From assembly GCA_029207755.1 (NCBI GenBank), contig JARCOQ010000002.1, positions 113,695,745 to 113,759,744 of the forward strand: a DNA stretch of 64,000 bases, read 5' to 3'. Positions 31,619 to 42,905 of this stretch are shown piece by piece. Source of the DNA: Chamaea fasciata (taxonomy: Eukaryota; Chordata; Aves; Passeriformes; Sylviidae). The translations under genes and the position numbers were made by a program. The notes under the pieces are model-generated. The model saw only the letters and a program-made list of their open reading frames with translations. It was not told the DNA's origin and did not search any database. Within the stretch, counting starts at the first letter, position 1; every line of letters starts with the position of its first letter.

Positions 31619-34159
31619 GACCATTCCATCACCCCAGGAGCCCCTTGGCTTCTGCCTCCTTCTGCCAGCATTCAGGACTTACTCCATCTCTGATGGGTGT
31701 GTGGCTAGTTTGGGTTTCTCTGCCCATCTCTCTTATTTCTTCTACTCGGTTTTCCCTTGAATATTCTGGATTTGGTGCTCAAACCCTCCAAGCAGGGCAC
31801 TCACAGGCACTTGTGTCCAGACAATCATGGGCTCTAAAGGAAATGAAATACTCCAAGAGTCAGCTCTGGGTGAGGATGGTGTTTTTAGGAACTTTGTATT
31901 TCTAGGAGCACCCAGGAGTAGCAGCAGGAGTAGCAGCAGGAAGGACATGGGGTAGGAGCACCCTGAAGTCTCCCAGGGAGACTGACCCAAGTCTCAGTCT
32001 GGGGCTGCTCAAAGCTGTCATTAAATATATATAACCCAAGAGGGTTTTCCTCAGAGTCTCTCTGTAAACGCTGTTGATTTCTGTGGGCCTGGGAACAATC
32101 CTCCTTGTGCATGAATCAAGCATGAATTTAATAAACACAAAATCACTGCTTTGGTCTCACAGTGACTGCGGACATGCAGCGAATGTGTAGAACTGCAGCG
32201 AACTGGTGAAACATTTCCCGCACTGTCACCGGCAAATGGGAAAGTTGTAAATCCTGAGCAGTTAATGTGGAAAAGCTGATGCCTTTTCCACAGGCAATGG
32301 CTTAAAATTCCCTGTTTCCTGTATCTTTCAAGTCATAAAATCAAGAAATGAAAAGTTAGTAGCTTCTGAGATGAGAAAACAGACCGTAGCAGCATAACCT
32401 TTGTTTGGCCATGGACTCTGACTCTCTGGATGCTGCTCTTCCACAAAATGCTCCTGTCCTGGAAGCATTTCAGCAGTTAATGAGCAGTGGGGAATGTGCC
32501 TGTGGTCACTGTCAGGTTGCTGGATGGACCGTGCTTTGACATGGTCAATTATTTCCTTCTTTTTCTGCCTTTGGAGCTGAAACTGTGTGGATAGTTCTTA
32601 TTTTCCCCTTCACTGACTGAAGCAAAGCAGCCTCAGAAAAATGGCCATTATGGGTCTGGAAAAACATGACAAAAAATCTCAACAAAATAAAAAGGAAAAA
32701 TTGAACTTTAAGGATTTTTTTTTTTTTTAATTGACAGGGAAGATTAATTTGTATTCAGACGAAGAGTTCATTTTTAAAATTAGTTGGGTTTGTTTTTTTT
32801 TTTTTAATTTCGTTTTTTAAACCCAGACAAACTTGTCTTTATTTTTTGTATGCCATCATCAAAACATTGCTGTTTAAAAAAATAGAAATATAAAAAAAGT
32901 GTGAGAGCATTCTGGTCTAAAATATCCAAAAAGTGGAAGGAGAAGGGTGATATCTCCTCATTCTTCTGCCAAGATGATGGATAAATTTGTGCTAAATCCA
33001 GAAATTCAGGGAATTCTGTTGACTTCATTCCTATACTATTATGTGCCACAACCTCCCCTGGGTGGTGTCACTTGTGGGCAGGGCTTAGCCACCTGGGTGG
33101 GCGGAGCTCTGATGGGCATGGCACTTTGTGGGGGATTAGTTTTCCCTTTTCCAGGGTTTTATATTCCCTCAGATCCATAGGATCGGCTGCCACGCTGAGC
33201 TGGGAGAGCTCTGCCCATGACACAGATGGCAATGACGACCATCACTTTCCCATCTCCAGGGGTGTTTTCCCTCCCCACCTCCCACACCATCCCGACCCCT
33301 CTGGAATGTTCTCCATGGCAAGAACCTTAGCAGTCATTTATCAGCAGTTTGCTGTTGTGGTTGGCCCAGATTTCACAGGGCTCTGCTTTCCCCACTGCCA
33401 CGATAACGCTGCTCGTGCCGTGCTCCCAGATCCGGCCCGATCCCGCCATCTGGTTTCCATATGGGAACATGCTGCTCTCGTTAGCCACCTTCGGAGTCAC
33501 CCAGCAGCCAGGTCCCTGCTCAGAAACAAATAAATTGTCTGGTGTCTACTGTATTTCCTTTCAGGCCGCACTCCCCACTTTAAACTTGGCAGCATTTCAG
33601 AGCAATCAAAATCCAATCAGCGGCCGTGCTAACTCCATATGTTTTATTTCCAGCAGGGCAGAGGAAGCTGAGGCTGTTTTGGGCGTGTGGCAATGCTGAG
33701 GGTGACATGCCACAGCCCATGTGCACGTTTCCCTCTGCCTGGTACCCAGAGCCCTGCTCGGTGAGGAGAGCCCCTGTTTCCTGCAGAAAATTCCGGCTGC
33801 CCAAGCGCTGCGGATCCAATTAGCTTTCCTGGAAAGTGGAGCAGCTCTAATGGAGAGTGAAGCAAATGTAAACTGCAATTAGTTCGATGTGTTGGAAATT
33901 CGCCGGAGTCCTCCAGGGCTGAGCCTCAAAATATAAGCAAACTTGACAGGTTGCCTTTCTTTAAATGGTGTTTGGGACGTGGTTATTACCCCTGTCATGG
34001 GGCTGCTGGCATGTTCTGCAGGGCTCCTCCTGCCTCTGAGAATGCTGCAGACTGTGCCTGAATGTAAAATATGATTCAGGAGGAATGTGCATGAAGGATT
34101 TTCTCCAGCAGAGCTGCCTGGCATCCTCTGGGATCAGGTTTCTCCCCATGCCTTTCGCA
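31619..34159. other. Non-coding stretch, no gene supported
   Basis: It contains a small imperfect AGGAGTAGCAGC repeat (31,913-31,940) and T-rich tracts at 32,719-32,732 and 32,790-32,820. The 153-codon frame at 33,072-33,533 is the longest here but has no recognised domain and overlaps other open frames; it is not supported as a gene. Confidence 0.5.
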
Positions 34160-34310
34160 GGATCACAGAACCATAGAATGGTTTGGGTTGGAAAGGACCT
34201 TAAAGATCATCTCATTCCACCCTCCTGCTAAAGGGAAGGAACCTTCCAGTATCTCAGGTTGCTCAGAGCTCCATCCAACCAGTCCTTGAGCACCTCCAGG
34301 CATGAAGCAG
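34160..34310 (-). mobile_element. CR1 LINE 3' fragment
   Basis: CATAGAATGGTTTGGGTTGG, then GACCTTAAAGATCATCTCAT, then the diverged GAACCTTCCAGTATCTCAGG. Confidence 0.88.
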
Positions 34311-36519
34311 CTCTTTTGAGCTGGGTCTATTTATTTTGCCCTGATCTGGGCTAACACTTGGCAGGTGACAAGTACAGTGCCTGAGGTGTCTGGGCAGGAT
34401 TGTCACATTCATGGCAGCTCCTCTACCTCTGTCCTACAGAGGTGAAGCTGTAACAGGGTTGTGTTGGTGCCTGTGGTCTTGCAGGTCCTCTCCCCAGAGA
34501 TGGCTTTGGTCCTACACGAGGCTCCTCACCCTGCAAGGAGGGATGCAGAGCAGGGAAAAGAGGAAATTCCTCAATGAAAAGCTGGCAGGAGGCGCAAGGC
34601 AGTGTTGGTATTTGTGCTTGAATTTCCGGAGCGCAGAGACCTGGAGCCACCTCTCAGAGAAAATTAAAAATTCCTGCTGGGAGAAGCACTCATGTTATGG
34701 GAGAAAAGGTCAAGCAAAGGTAAGGCAAAATCACCTTGCACACAGGAAAACCAGTCCTGATCCCAAAGGGATCACAGCTCTCACTTAGGGGGAGGGCAGG
34801 GAGGTGAGGGAACCAGAACTCATGAGAGAGTAGGTTTGGGTTGGTAGCAACTCAAGCACATGTTTTTTCCTGGGCCAGCCATGCGAGTCAAGAGTTACAA
34901 ACTAATTTCACAGAGGTTGAAAAGCAGCAGCAGCCTCATCTCCCAGGCTGTGATCCTGTTGTGCTGCTCCATTTCCCTCTGGCTGCGCATCGAGAGTAGA
35001 ACAAATAAAGACCTCCATTTTCAGATTTTTTCATGAGAGCTGTAGCCCATTCCACAAACATTCCATGGTGAGGAGAGCGCACTGCCAAAGTGCAGGAAGC
35101 ACCAGCAGAGCTGCTGAAGGTTAATCCAATATTTAACGTTCAGTGGGTTGCCAGGAGTTATAAAACCGTTCATATGGTTTGATGGCTGTGTACAGCTTTC
35201 CATGGTTACTTTACATCTGCCTTGGAGAGTGATGGATTTGAAAGCACCACTGGGATGTCTTAGGGAACACTGTGAGGCCTTAGGACAGGCAGTAAACCGA
35301 GATTTGTCATTGTCAGGGAGCTGGCTTTGAAGGATGCTTTGAGAAAAGCTCTCTATGTGACCTCAGAGCGCAGAACAAAGCCAAGCTCCTGGGCATCAAA
35401 GCAATGCCATATGTCAGGAAAACCTCACAGGTATGGGAAGCCTGGAAGGTGACAGCCAGCATGGGACAAATGTGCAGATCAGTGCTGGTTAAGTGAGCAG
35501 GAATATTCCAGGGAAAAGAGATGTGGGACCGTTCCACAGTGGAGCTGGTGCAAAATTTGGCTGAGTGTGTGGGAAGCAATGGACCAGCAAAACTCCCAGA
35601 TGCCCCAAACCCTGCTCCTCTTCCCAGATGCCCCTGGAAGGGAAACACGGTGCTGCACATGCAGCTTTCCTGGTGGGAGAAGGGAGATGGACAGGGGGAT
35701 GGTGCTGGGGGCTGTCAGGGGTGACACACCTGGAAGGTGTGTGAGGAGGAGCCCATGGACTCTGTGTTAATTCCTGAGTGTGTTCCTGACCAAAAAAAGC
35801 TTTGGGTCAGGTCAGAGGCAAGCGATAGTGAAGGAGATATAAGGTGGAGTTTGGGGATCCACAAATTGGTAATGATTTGGGTTCAAATCAGAAAGCCGTA
35901 AGGGCTTTGGGGCTAGTGCCTATAGCTGCTTTTCCTAATTATTTTTATTCCTTTGGAAGAAGAAATATCCTTCCTAAGGGATCAGCACACAGCCAGTTTT
36001 TACCTTTACTTTTGAAGTGTGAACGTGTATGGGACAACTTTCAAAGGAGGACAGAAGTCAAGGGAAGTTTGGGACACATGAACACCTGGGACTTGGGTTT
36101 GTCAGCAGCAGTACACAGAGCCTGATTTATGGGAACTTGGAAACAAAGGGATTTATTTCCCTGTAAACCTCTTTTTTTTTTTTTCTCATTTTGTTACTCA
36201 GTCTTGTTCACCTCCTGAGTTCAATAAGCCTTTTCAAGATTTTTTTTTCCTGAACCTTTTGAGTCTTTCCAATGTTTTCTAAATCCTGACCCACGTCCTC
36301 TCTTTGTGGAGATGTTTTCTGTTCCTTCCTTGTTACTGCTGTTATTTGTTTTTTCACAATTGCCTTGCAAGCTGTTCCTTCCTTCCCTCCAGTTTTCCTG
36401 GTTTATTTGCACATCTCAGATTGTTTTTCTTTCTGGAAGGGAAAAAACACAGAGGCTCAGGTAAAGTGTTACACAGAATCAAAGGTCCCATCATCATCTC
36501 ACTTTGCAGCATCATAAAT
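34311..36519. other. Non-coding stretch
   Basis: No recognised repeat or coding signal. There is a short poly-T at 36,172-36,184. Open frames up to 125 codons (34,411-34,788) overlap antisense frames and show no domain. Confidence 0.5.
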
Positions 36520-36612
36520 CACAGAATCACACAGTGGTTTGGGTTGGAAGGGACCTTAAAGATCATCTCATTCCACCCCCAGCCATGGCAGGGACACATC
36601 CCATTAGACCAG
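36520..36612 (-). mobile_element. CR1 LINE 3' end
   Basis: ATCACAGAATCACACAGTGG, TTTGGGTTGGAAGGGACC, then CAGGGACACATCCCATTAGA; about 90 bp of the extreme 3' end. Confidence 0.88.
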
Positions 36613-37074
36613 TAATTAACTGTAATAAACTTTTTCATCAGATGCTTAAATTAACCCTCTTGAGTCATTCTGTGCTCAGGCTACACCTGGAGTGTGCAAG
36701 GAGCAAAAGGTGTCCTCTCTACTCTTCCTCATTTTGCTTTAGTAGCTTTGTTGGCCCAGGACAAGTATTTCAATAGGAGCAGGTAGGAACAGAGCATAGG
36801 GATTAATATTTTAATTTAATTCTAAATAATTTTAAAATTTACATTAATTTAATTTAGATTTTAATCTGGCCAGGGCTGGAGTATTGCATTTTTCCCTCCC
36901 TGCCATCCCCAAAAACAGAATGCAGAAAGAACAGGATTAATCTAATCCAATGATCCATTTCCAGTTTTTAAAAATATTTTCCATTATGTTTAACCTAATG
37001 AAAAGAACAGATAGAAACCATTTTTATTTGTGGGGGAGGAGAGGCATCAATCTCTTCTGCTGTGTTTTGAGTGA
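36613..37074. other. Non-coding stretch, AT-rich
   Basis: It includes a TTTAATTTAATTC-type AT-rich patch at about 36,805-36,865; nothing else recognised. Confidence 0.5.
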
Positions 37075-37332
37075 AAGCAGGAGAGGAAATGGCCTCAAAT
37101 TGCACCAGAAAAGGTTCAGATTGGATACTGAAGAAAGAGTTTCACTGAAAGACTGGTGAGGCCTTGGGATGAGCTGCCCAGGGAGGTTTGGAGTCAGTGT
37201 CTGTGGGAGTGTTCAGGTGGAGTCTGGATGTGGCCCTTGGGGACAGGATTTGGGTTGATGCTGGTGCTGCTGGGGTGGCACTAGATGATCCTGAAAGGCT
37301 CTTCCAGCCTTGATGACTCTCTGTTTCTGTGT
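37075..37332 (+). mobile_element. CR1 LINE 3' fragment, third subfamily
   Basis: GGCCTCAAATTGCACCAG, GAGCTGCCCAGGGAGGTTTG, GAGTCTGGATGTGGCCCTTG, then GATGACTCTCTGTTTCTGTG. It shares this tail type with 39,135-39,587. Confidence 0.9.
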
Positions 37333-38087
37333 TAAATTAAAATTATTAATTATTTTATTTTAGTTACTTTTCATTGTTAATTCACTTATATAGTGCTAAG
37401 CTCAGTGACAAAGCCTGAAGCTGAACTCAGAAATCAAACAGTGGATTTTGAGGCGATTTTTACAGCTGTGTATTTTCCCCCTGAGAAAACCACGAAATTA
37501 AAGGTTTGAGCTTTTATCATCCTCTTTTCCGTGCCGAGCTGTGTCTTTACTGCCTGCACAAGTTGATTCGAATGGATTGAAGGAAACACAGAGCTAATCC
37601 CTGACACTTCTGCGGTGGGGGAAGCTGCCGGGACACCTCTCAACATCCGTGTGTTGAACAGAGCAGAGGGCAGGGATCTCTCGGAAGCAGGAGGGCAGTG
37701 TTGCCACGCTGTACGAGTTTCAGCGCTCTGGATTTGCATTTCACTCCTCTGGATTTGCTGCTCCACATTAAACCCCTCCGGCTCTCAGAGCCCTGCGATG
37801 GGGAAACCACGGAGCAAAGCCCCAGTGCTCCCAGTTCAGCCTCTGATCCCTGCTGGGGCATCTTTGTGAAATGAAATCGTGGTTTATAACTCACGTCCAC
37901 AACTCAAAGTTTTTCTTTCTGGCAGCATTTGAAAATGGAGTCGTATTTTGTTTTTGTCTCTAGTACAAAATGACATTTTTTATCCAACAATTTTGTTCTC
38001 GTTGTATTCTTCGTTTTACAAATTATGCTTTTTGACCAACACTGCTGTTACCATGAGTGTGCTCTTACGTATTGTTCCCAAAATGAA
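37333..38087. other. Non-coding stretch
   Basis: Nothing recognised. A somewhat G+C-richer part lies at 37,600-37,870 with overlapping open frames on both strands but no recognisable product. Confidence 0.5.
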
Positions 38088-38235
38088 TTCCATAGAATCC
38101 CAGAACGGTTTAGGTTGGAATGAACCTTAAAAATCATCTCATTCCAACCCCCTGCCATGGACAGGGACACTTTCCACTAGACCATGTTGCTCCAAGCCCC
38201 ATCCAGCCTGGCCTTGGACACTTCCAGGGATGATT
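38088..38235 (-). mobile_element. CR1 LINE 3' fragment
   Basis: CATAGAATCCCAGAACGGTT, then CCCCTGCCATGGACAGGGAC, then GGCCTTGGACACTTCCAGGG. Confidence 0.92.
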
Positions 38236-39059
38236 TCATGCAGAAAATACATGTGAAATAGAATAGGATCTATTTCGTTTATAAGCTTTTGCCAGAGGTT
38301 TCATTTGGGGAGAAAAAATAAATAACCTGCTCTTCAATGACAGCATTTTAGCTCACTTTAAAAATAATACATGAATTCAACTAGCAGACCTCCAGCCTGT
38401 GTGCAGACACATACCTTAGCACATACCTGCTATGCCAAGGCATATTAAGCTGATTTATTGAATTATTTTGTAATTTTTTTACTGGCTGCAAAGTGTCAAT
38501 TTTGAAATTATTCACTTCCTAGAGAAACAGAGAGCCAATATGTGAAATTATTGTTGCTGTCTTCCTGCTTCAATTCCCCTCAGTGTTGGTGAAATCAAGA
38601 AGAATTTATGTTTGCCCAAATGATCTGGGGTTGGGCACTCAGAGATCCCATGGACCTGGCTATAATTTCCTCAAACCACACAGGCAGACCAGTCCTGCAC
38701 CTGGTGAGTGAATTTTGTGGTGGGCATGAAGAATGAACTCCGAGCTGAAGTGGCAAAAGGTAATTTTCAGCACCAGGTTTTGTCCTTCTGGACTTGGATG
38801 GGGTGTTGGCACCTCCAGACATTGCCTGAGTTCAGGACTTCTGGTTGTTGTTGCTTTTCCAGGTGTGGTGAGAGGTTTGGAGTGACTGGCCTGGCAGCCA
38901 GGGGCTCTGAGCAGAGACCACTGGAGGCTGTGGCAGAATAAAACTGTCTGAGGAATTGGGAAATTTATACACAGGATACAGAGAGAGACCAGAAGTCCAT
39001 TAAAATCCCTGAGTGTGGACAGAGACAGAGAAGGGGAGGTGAAGCACAGCAGCTGGATT
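38236..39059. other. Non-coding stretch
   Basis: A+T-rich at 38,260-38,530, then mixed; no repeat or exon recognised. Confidence 0.5.
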
Positions 39060-39096
39060 TCATAGAATCACAGAATCACTAGGTTAGAAGAGACCT
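39060..39096 (-). mobile_element. CR1 LINE extreme 3' end
   Basis: Only about 37 bp of CR1 tail (CATAGAATCACAGAATCACT, then GGTTAGAAGAGACC) in - orientation, directly next to a + strand copy. Confidence 0.75.
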
Positions 39097-39134
39097 TTTG
39101 GAAGGAGGTTTTCTGGGCAGGATAATTTCAAGCC

Positions 39135-39587
39135 AGAAGGTCCAGTGGGAAGGGGTGCTGGAGCATGTCCAGAAAAGGGCAATGGAGCTGGGGAAGGGTC
39201 TGGAACATGTGAGTTATGAGAAATGGCTGAGGGAGCTGGGAAAGGGGCTGATCCTGGAGAAGAGGAGGCTCAGGGGGGACCTGGTGGCTCTGCACAAGTC
39301 CCTGCCAGGAGGGGCAGGGAAAGGAGGAGAGGAAATGGCCTCAAATTGCACCAGGGGAAGCTCAGGTTGGTTGGGAAAGAAAATTTCCCTGGAAGAGTGG
39401 TCAGGCCTTGGGATGAGCTGCCCACAGAGGTTTGGAGTCACTGTCTGTGGGAGTGTTCAGGAGGAGTCTGGATGTGGCCCTTGGGGACAGGGTTTGGGGG
39501 GATGCTGGTGCTGCTGGAGTGAGGGTGGGACTGGATGAGCTTGAAGATCTTTTCCAGCCTGGATGATTCTTGATTCTGTGATTCACT
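39135..39587 (+). mobile_element. CR1 LINE 3' fragment
   Basis: GGAGCATGTCCAGAAAAGGG, GACCTGGTGGCTCTGCACAA, GGCCTCAAATTGCACCAGG, GATGTGGCCCTTGGGGACAG, ending GATTCTTGATTCTGTGATTC. About 450 bp. The 146-codon frame at 39,098-39,538 lies in this non-coding CR1 tail. Confidence 0.93.
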
Positions 39588-39961
39588 GTTTGTGCTCTAG
39601 GCACTGCCTTTCCCCACAGACCCTCAGACAAGATTGCTCATTGTCCTGTGCTTGTGTCCCACAGATTTTAAAGGCCGCTGTGTCTCTGGTAACCCCATCA
39701 TTCCTTGTTCCCCAAGGTTTCCCCTTCCCCCTTGGCTGCTGTTTGATGCAAGCACCGCCTGAATACTTCCCTGAGCTGGGACCTTGCTGTGCTGGAGATG
39801 ATGGGTGGCTCCAGAGAGCTGGAAGAGCAACCCCGAAAGAAAATGTGTGGTGTAAGGTCTGGCAGGTGGCACTTGGTGTTTGTGTAGCCCTTCCTTATTC
39901 TGCACCCTGGTGTAAAACACAAATCCTGTGTCTCCTTCCCATGAGGACCATGCCAACAATA
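39588..39961. other. Non-coding spacer between CR1 copies
   Basis: No recognised element. A 142-codon frame (39,563-39,991) starts in CR1 tail and runs into the next CR1; no domain seen. Confidence 0.5.
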
Positions 39962-40085
39962 AACACCCAGAGAAGCTGTGGCTTCCCCTGAATCCCTGGA
40001 AGTGTCCAAGGCCAGGTTGGACAGGGCTTGGAGCAGCCTGGGACAGTGAAAGCTGCCCCTGCCCATGGCAGGGGGTTGGAGCCCT
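39962..40085 (+). mobile_element. CR1 LINE 3' fragment, lacking its extreme end
   Basis: CACCCAGAGAAGCTGTGGCT, AAGGCCAGGTTGGACAGGGC, CTGCCCATGGCAGGGGGTTG. The final tail is missing, so it is a truncated or interrupted copy. Confidence 0.88.
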
Positions 40086-40627
40086 GGCACCCCTGCAGAG
40101 CTCACAGCCTCTCTGATGGCTTTGCTCTATTTTTGTGTGTGTTCATTTTGGTGTGACCCGCACTGGGCCCACGGGATGTAAAAAACTATGGAAAGTATGT
40201 GTTCCATGCTCTTGGTTATTATTTTTTGCTGCCTAACATCCATTGCTTTGAATAGCGGTGGTATTTTTGAAAGTGTGTGTAAAGTAGGGTGGGGAGACAC
40301 CTCATTTTAGTGCTGTAAATTTGACTTTCTATATAGAAAGAAGAATAAACAGCTCCACCTTGCAGCTGTGGAAGATGGTGGAGGTTGGAGGAGGATGGGA
40401 CATGCTTTGCAGTGAGGTTTCGACTGATGGAATGAGGATGGACGTGAGGTCTTGGGGAAGGCAGCTGGGAGACTTTGTGAGTGCTGCTGCTGGCTAAAAC
40501 CCAATTTGAGGACTCTGAAGAGTGTTATGCTGCCCCAGTGTTCCCAGTGAGTGCGGTGGGACTCGTAATGCAGATCATTACTCATTTGTGATCACATTTC
40601 TGAGCTTTTTGGTCCTTTCCCAGAAAA
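40086..40627. other. Non-coding spacer
   Basis: No recognised element. Confidence 0.5.
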
Positions 40628-40765
40628 ACTGTGAATGCCCCATCCCTAAAAGTGTCCAAGGCCAGGCTGGATGATGCTCTGAGCGGCCTGGGATAGTGGA
40701 AGATGTCCCTGCCTATGGGAGTGGGTTAGAATTTCAAGATCTCTTCCAACCCAAACCATTCAGGC
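40628..40765 (+). mobile_element. CR1 LINE 3' end
   Basis: GCCCCATCCCTAAAAGTGTC, AAGGCCAGGCTGGATGATGC, then CTCTTCCAACCCAAACCATT. Confidence 0.9.
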
Positions 40766-41184
40766 AAAGGGACAACATGTCCAAAGGGCTTCATCACTCA
40801 GAAATAGGAAAAACATACCATAAGAAAGTGAAGGAGGAAACCAAGCTGTTAATTTGTTTAATGAATATAAAATATTATCTATAAAACCGCAGAATCACAG
40901 AATGGTTTCTTGGAGGCTGATGAACGGCTTTAAAATGCAGATTTATCATCCTAAAATTCAACATGTGCTTTCAAGGGCAAAGTTTTATATTTTACTGATA
41001 GGTCTTGTCAGTAAAGGATTCCAACACTGAACCCAGGTGAGAGATTATTTCTTTTCACAATTGCCATCTTCTCAGTTATTTTATTGGGCTTTGTGAAAAC
41101 TCCAGTTCTAATTCTGAATTCTTCTAAGGCCTGACCTTACATTGTGCTTCTGCAAAGTCATAGAAACAGCATAAAATTCACAAA
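40766..41184. other. Non-coding spacer with a CR1 scrap
   Basis: CGCAGAATCACAGAATGGTT at 40,889-40,908 is a minimal - strand CR1 end; the rest is unrecognised A+T-rich sequence. Confidence 0.5.
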
Positions 41185-41385
41185 ATCACAGAACCATTTA
41201 GGTTGGAAAAGCCCTCTCAGCCCATCAAGTCCAAGCTGTGACCCGTCCCCACCTTGTCCCCAGCCCAGAGCACTGAATGCCACCTCCAGGCCTTCCTTGG
41301 ACACTTCCAGGGATGGGGACTCCAAACGTCCTTGGGCAGACCCTTCCAATTCTTGACCACCCTAAAATTGTTCCCAGTTCCATCA
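41185..41385 (-). mobile_element. CR1 LINE 3' fragment
   Basis: AATCACAGAACCATTTAGGT, CCCATCAAGTCCAAGCTGTG, CACCTTGTCCCCAGCCCAGA, GGACACTTCCAGGGATGGGG; same subfamily as 27,340-27,530 in the opposite orientation. Confidence 0.9.
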
Positions 41386-42764
41386 AAATCAGTCTCCAAA
41401 AGGGAGAAGTTGTCCAACCCTCCTGCCTTTTAATTGTTAACAAATTACTTTTCTGGAGGTTATTTTAGGGGACTCACTATTTGGGTACACGATGGAAGAA
41501 CAGAATTTGCCGTGCAAGCACAAACGCTGAGGGAGAGAAAAAAATAACGTGCTGCAGACTGGCTGATTATTTGTCACACAAGCAAATCTGTATTTAGAGA
41601 GCTCCATAAAAAAAATATAGTTTCCATAGTGAAAAGTGAGAACACCCACCAGCGTTAGGCAGTTGGGAACAACCACTTTATGTGCAAGGAGGAGAAACTT
41701 AAAAAATACCCTTCAGTTTTCCTAACCACTGTTTTCCTTGGACCACGAGGCACGCTGAGTGTTCCTGGGAAAGCTGGAAACCTTCTCCAGTGTGCTGAAG
41801 AATTCAGATCCACGTCTTTCATTGTCACTGGCTGAGTGCACGTATTTACTCGCAGGGTACTTTTATACAGTGTGATGGAGACATCAAGCTGGAGCCTGGG
41901 CCAGTATTCTCGAAATAACTCACCATTTGGGAGGAGAATAAAGGGTGTTAATCTCGGCTCCTTGGCTGGAACTCCCAGTAAAGTTTTTACTTCTCCGCTC
42001 CCCAAGAATAGGCACAGTGTTCCACAAGAAATAATTCATATTCAGAGTGTTACTCCATATATAAAATTTCAGTGCACCAGTGCACAACTAATCCTTAGAA
42101 GGGAAAGTTGCCCTCAAAAATCCAGCCAGCACTGTAGTGCTTAATGTACATGGACTTGAATGATAGGCAAAAATGTTGAAAGAATTAAGTTAAATGTATT
42201 TCAGGGTGGGGGGGGAAGCATTAGGAAAACTCTTGGGCAAATCTTTTGCAGATGGCAGACGGCTTAATTGCTGTGGTAAACTTGTCTGAGATTTCTGGAA
42301 AAATTTGGGTGCTGCAGTAATCCGTGGAACCCAGTGGACCCAGCTTCCAGCAGCTCAAAGCAAAGCCGTGCACGTCTTCATCTTGCTTAAATTTCACCCA
42401 GGGTTTTGGGGGCTGGGTTTTTCCTGCCTTTATTTTTTTTTTTCCCATTTAACTCCTTTTAACCAATTAAAAAGTTGCGCATATGTTATTTGCGCAGGGA
42501 AGAAACAGAGGCCTTGAACAAAGCAAAGGAGGTTACAGGATTCTTCTCTCCCAAATGTCTCCCTGGATAGCTTTGCGCTGTCCACAGCAGGACAAAAATA
42601 GGAAAAAAAATCTTTTTTTTTTCATTGTGCAGGACACAACACCAACCAGAGGAACACACTGGGGAAAGTGGAAGGGGTTCTTGTGTGATTTCTTAGTCTA
42701 TACTCACCAGTTTGGAGACCAAATTGGCATCAGATGACATTCATGTCATTCCCATAATCTCACT
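41386..42764. other. Non-coding stretch
   Basis: No recognised repeat or exon. T-rich runs at 42,428-42,443 and 42,612-42,623. Confidence 0.5.
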
Positions 42765-42905
42765 ACAGAGAGATGGTTACACCCTCAGGGCTGCCAGAGT
42801 TCAAGAACAGTTTGGACAATTCTCTCAGGCACAGAGTGAGATTTTGGGTCTGTCCTGTGCAGGGCCAGGAGCTGGACTCCATGATTCTTGTGGGTCCCTA
42901 GCTCT
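42765..42905 (+). mobile_element. CR1-like LINE tail, fourth type
   Basis: CAAGAACAGTTTGGACAATT, CTCTCAGGCACAGAGTGAGA, GCAGGGCCAGGAGCTGGACT, CCATGATTCTTGTGGGTCCC: the CR1 tail variant with the direct GGGTCCC ending, like 30,325-30,424. Confidence 0.8.

Noticed and set aside
33072..33533. 153-codon frame as a host gene
   Set aside because: No recognised domain, no splice or promoter evidence, and competing open frames on both strands.
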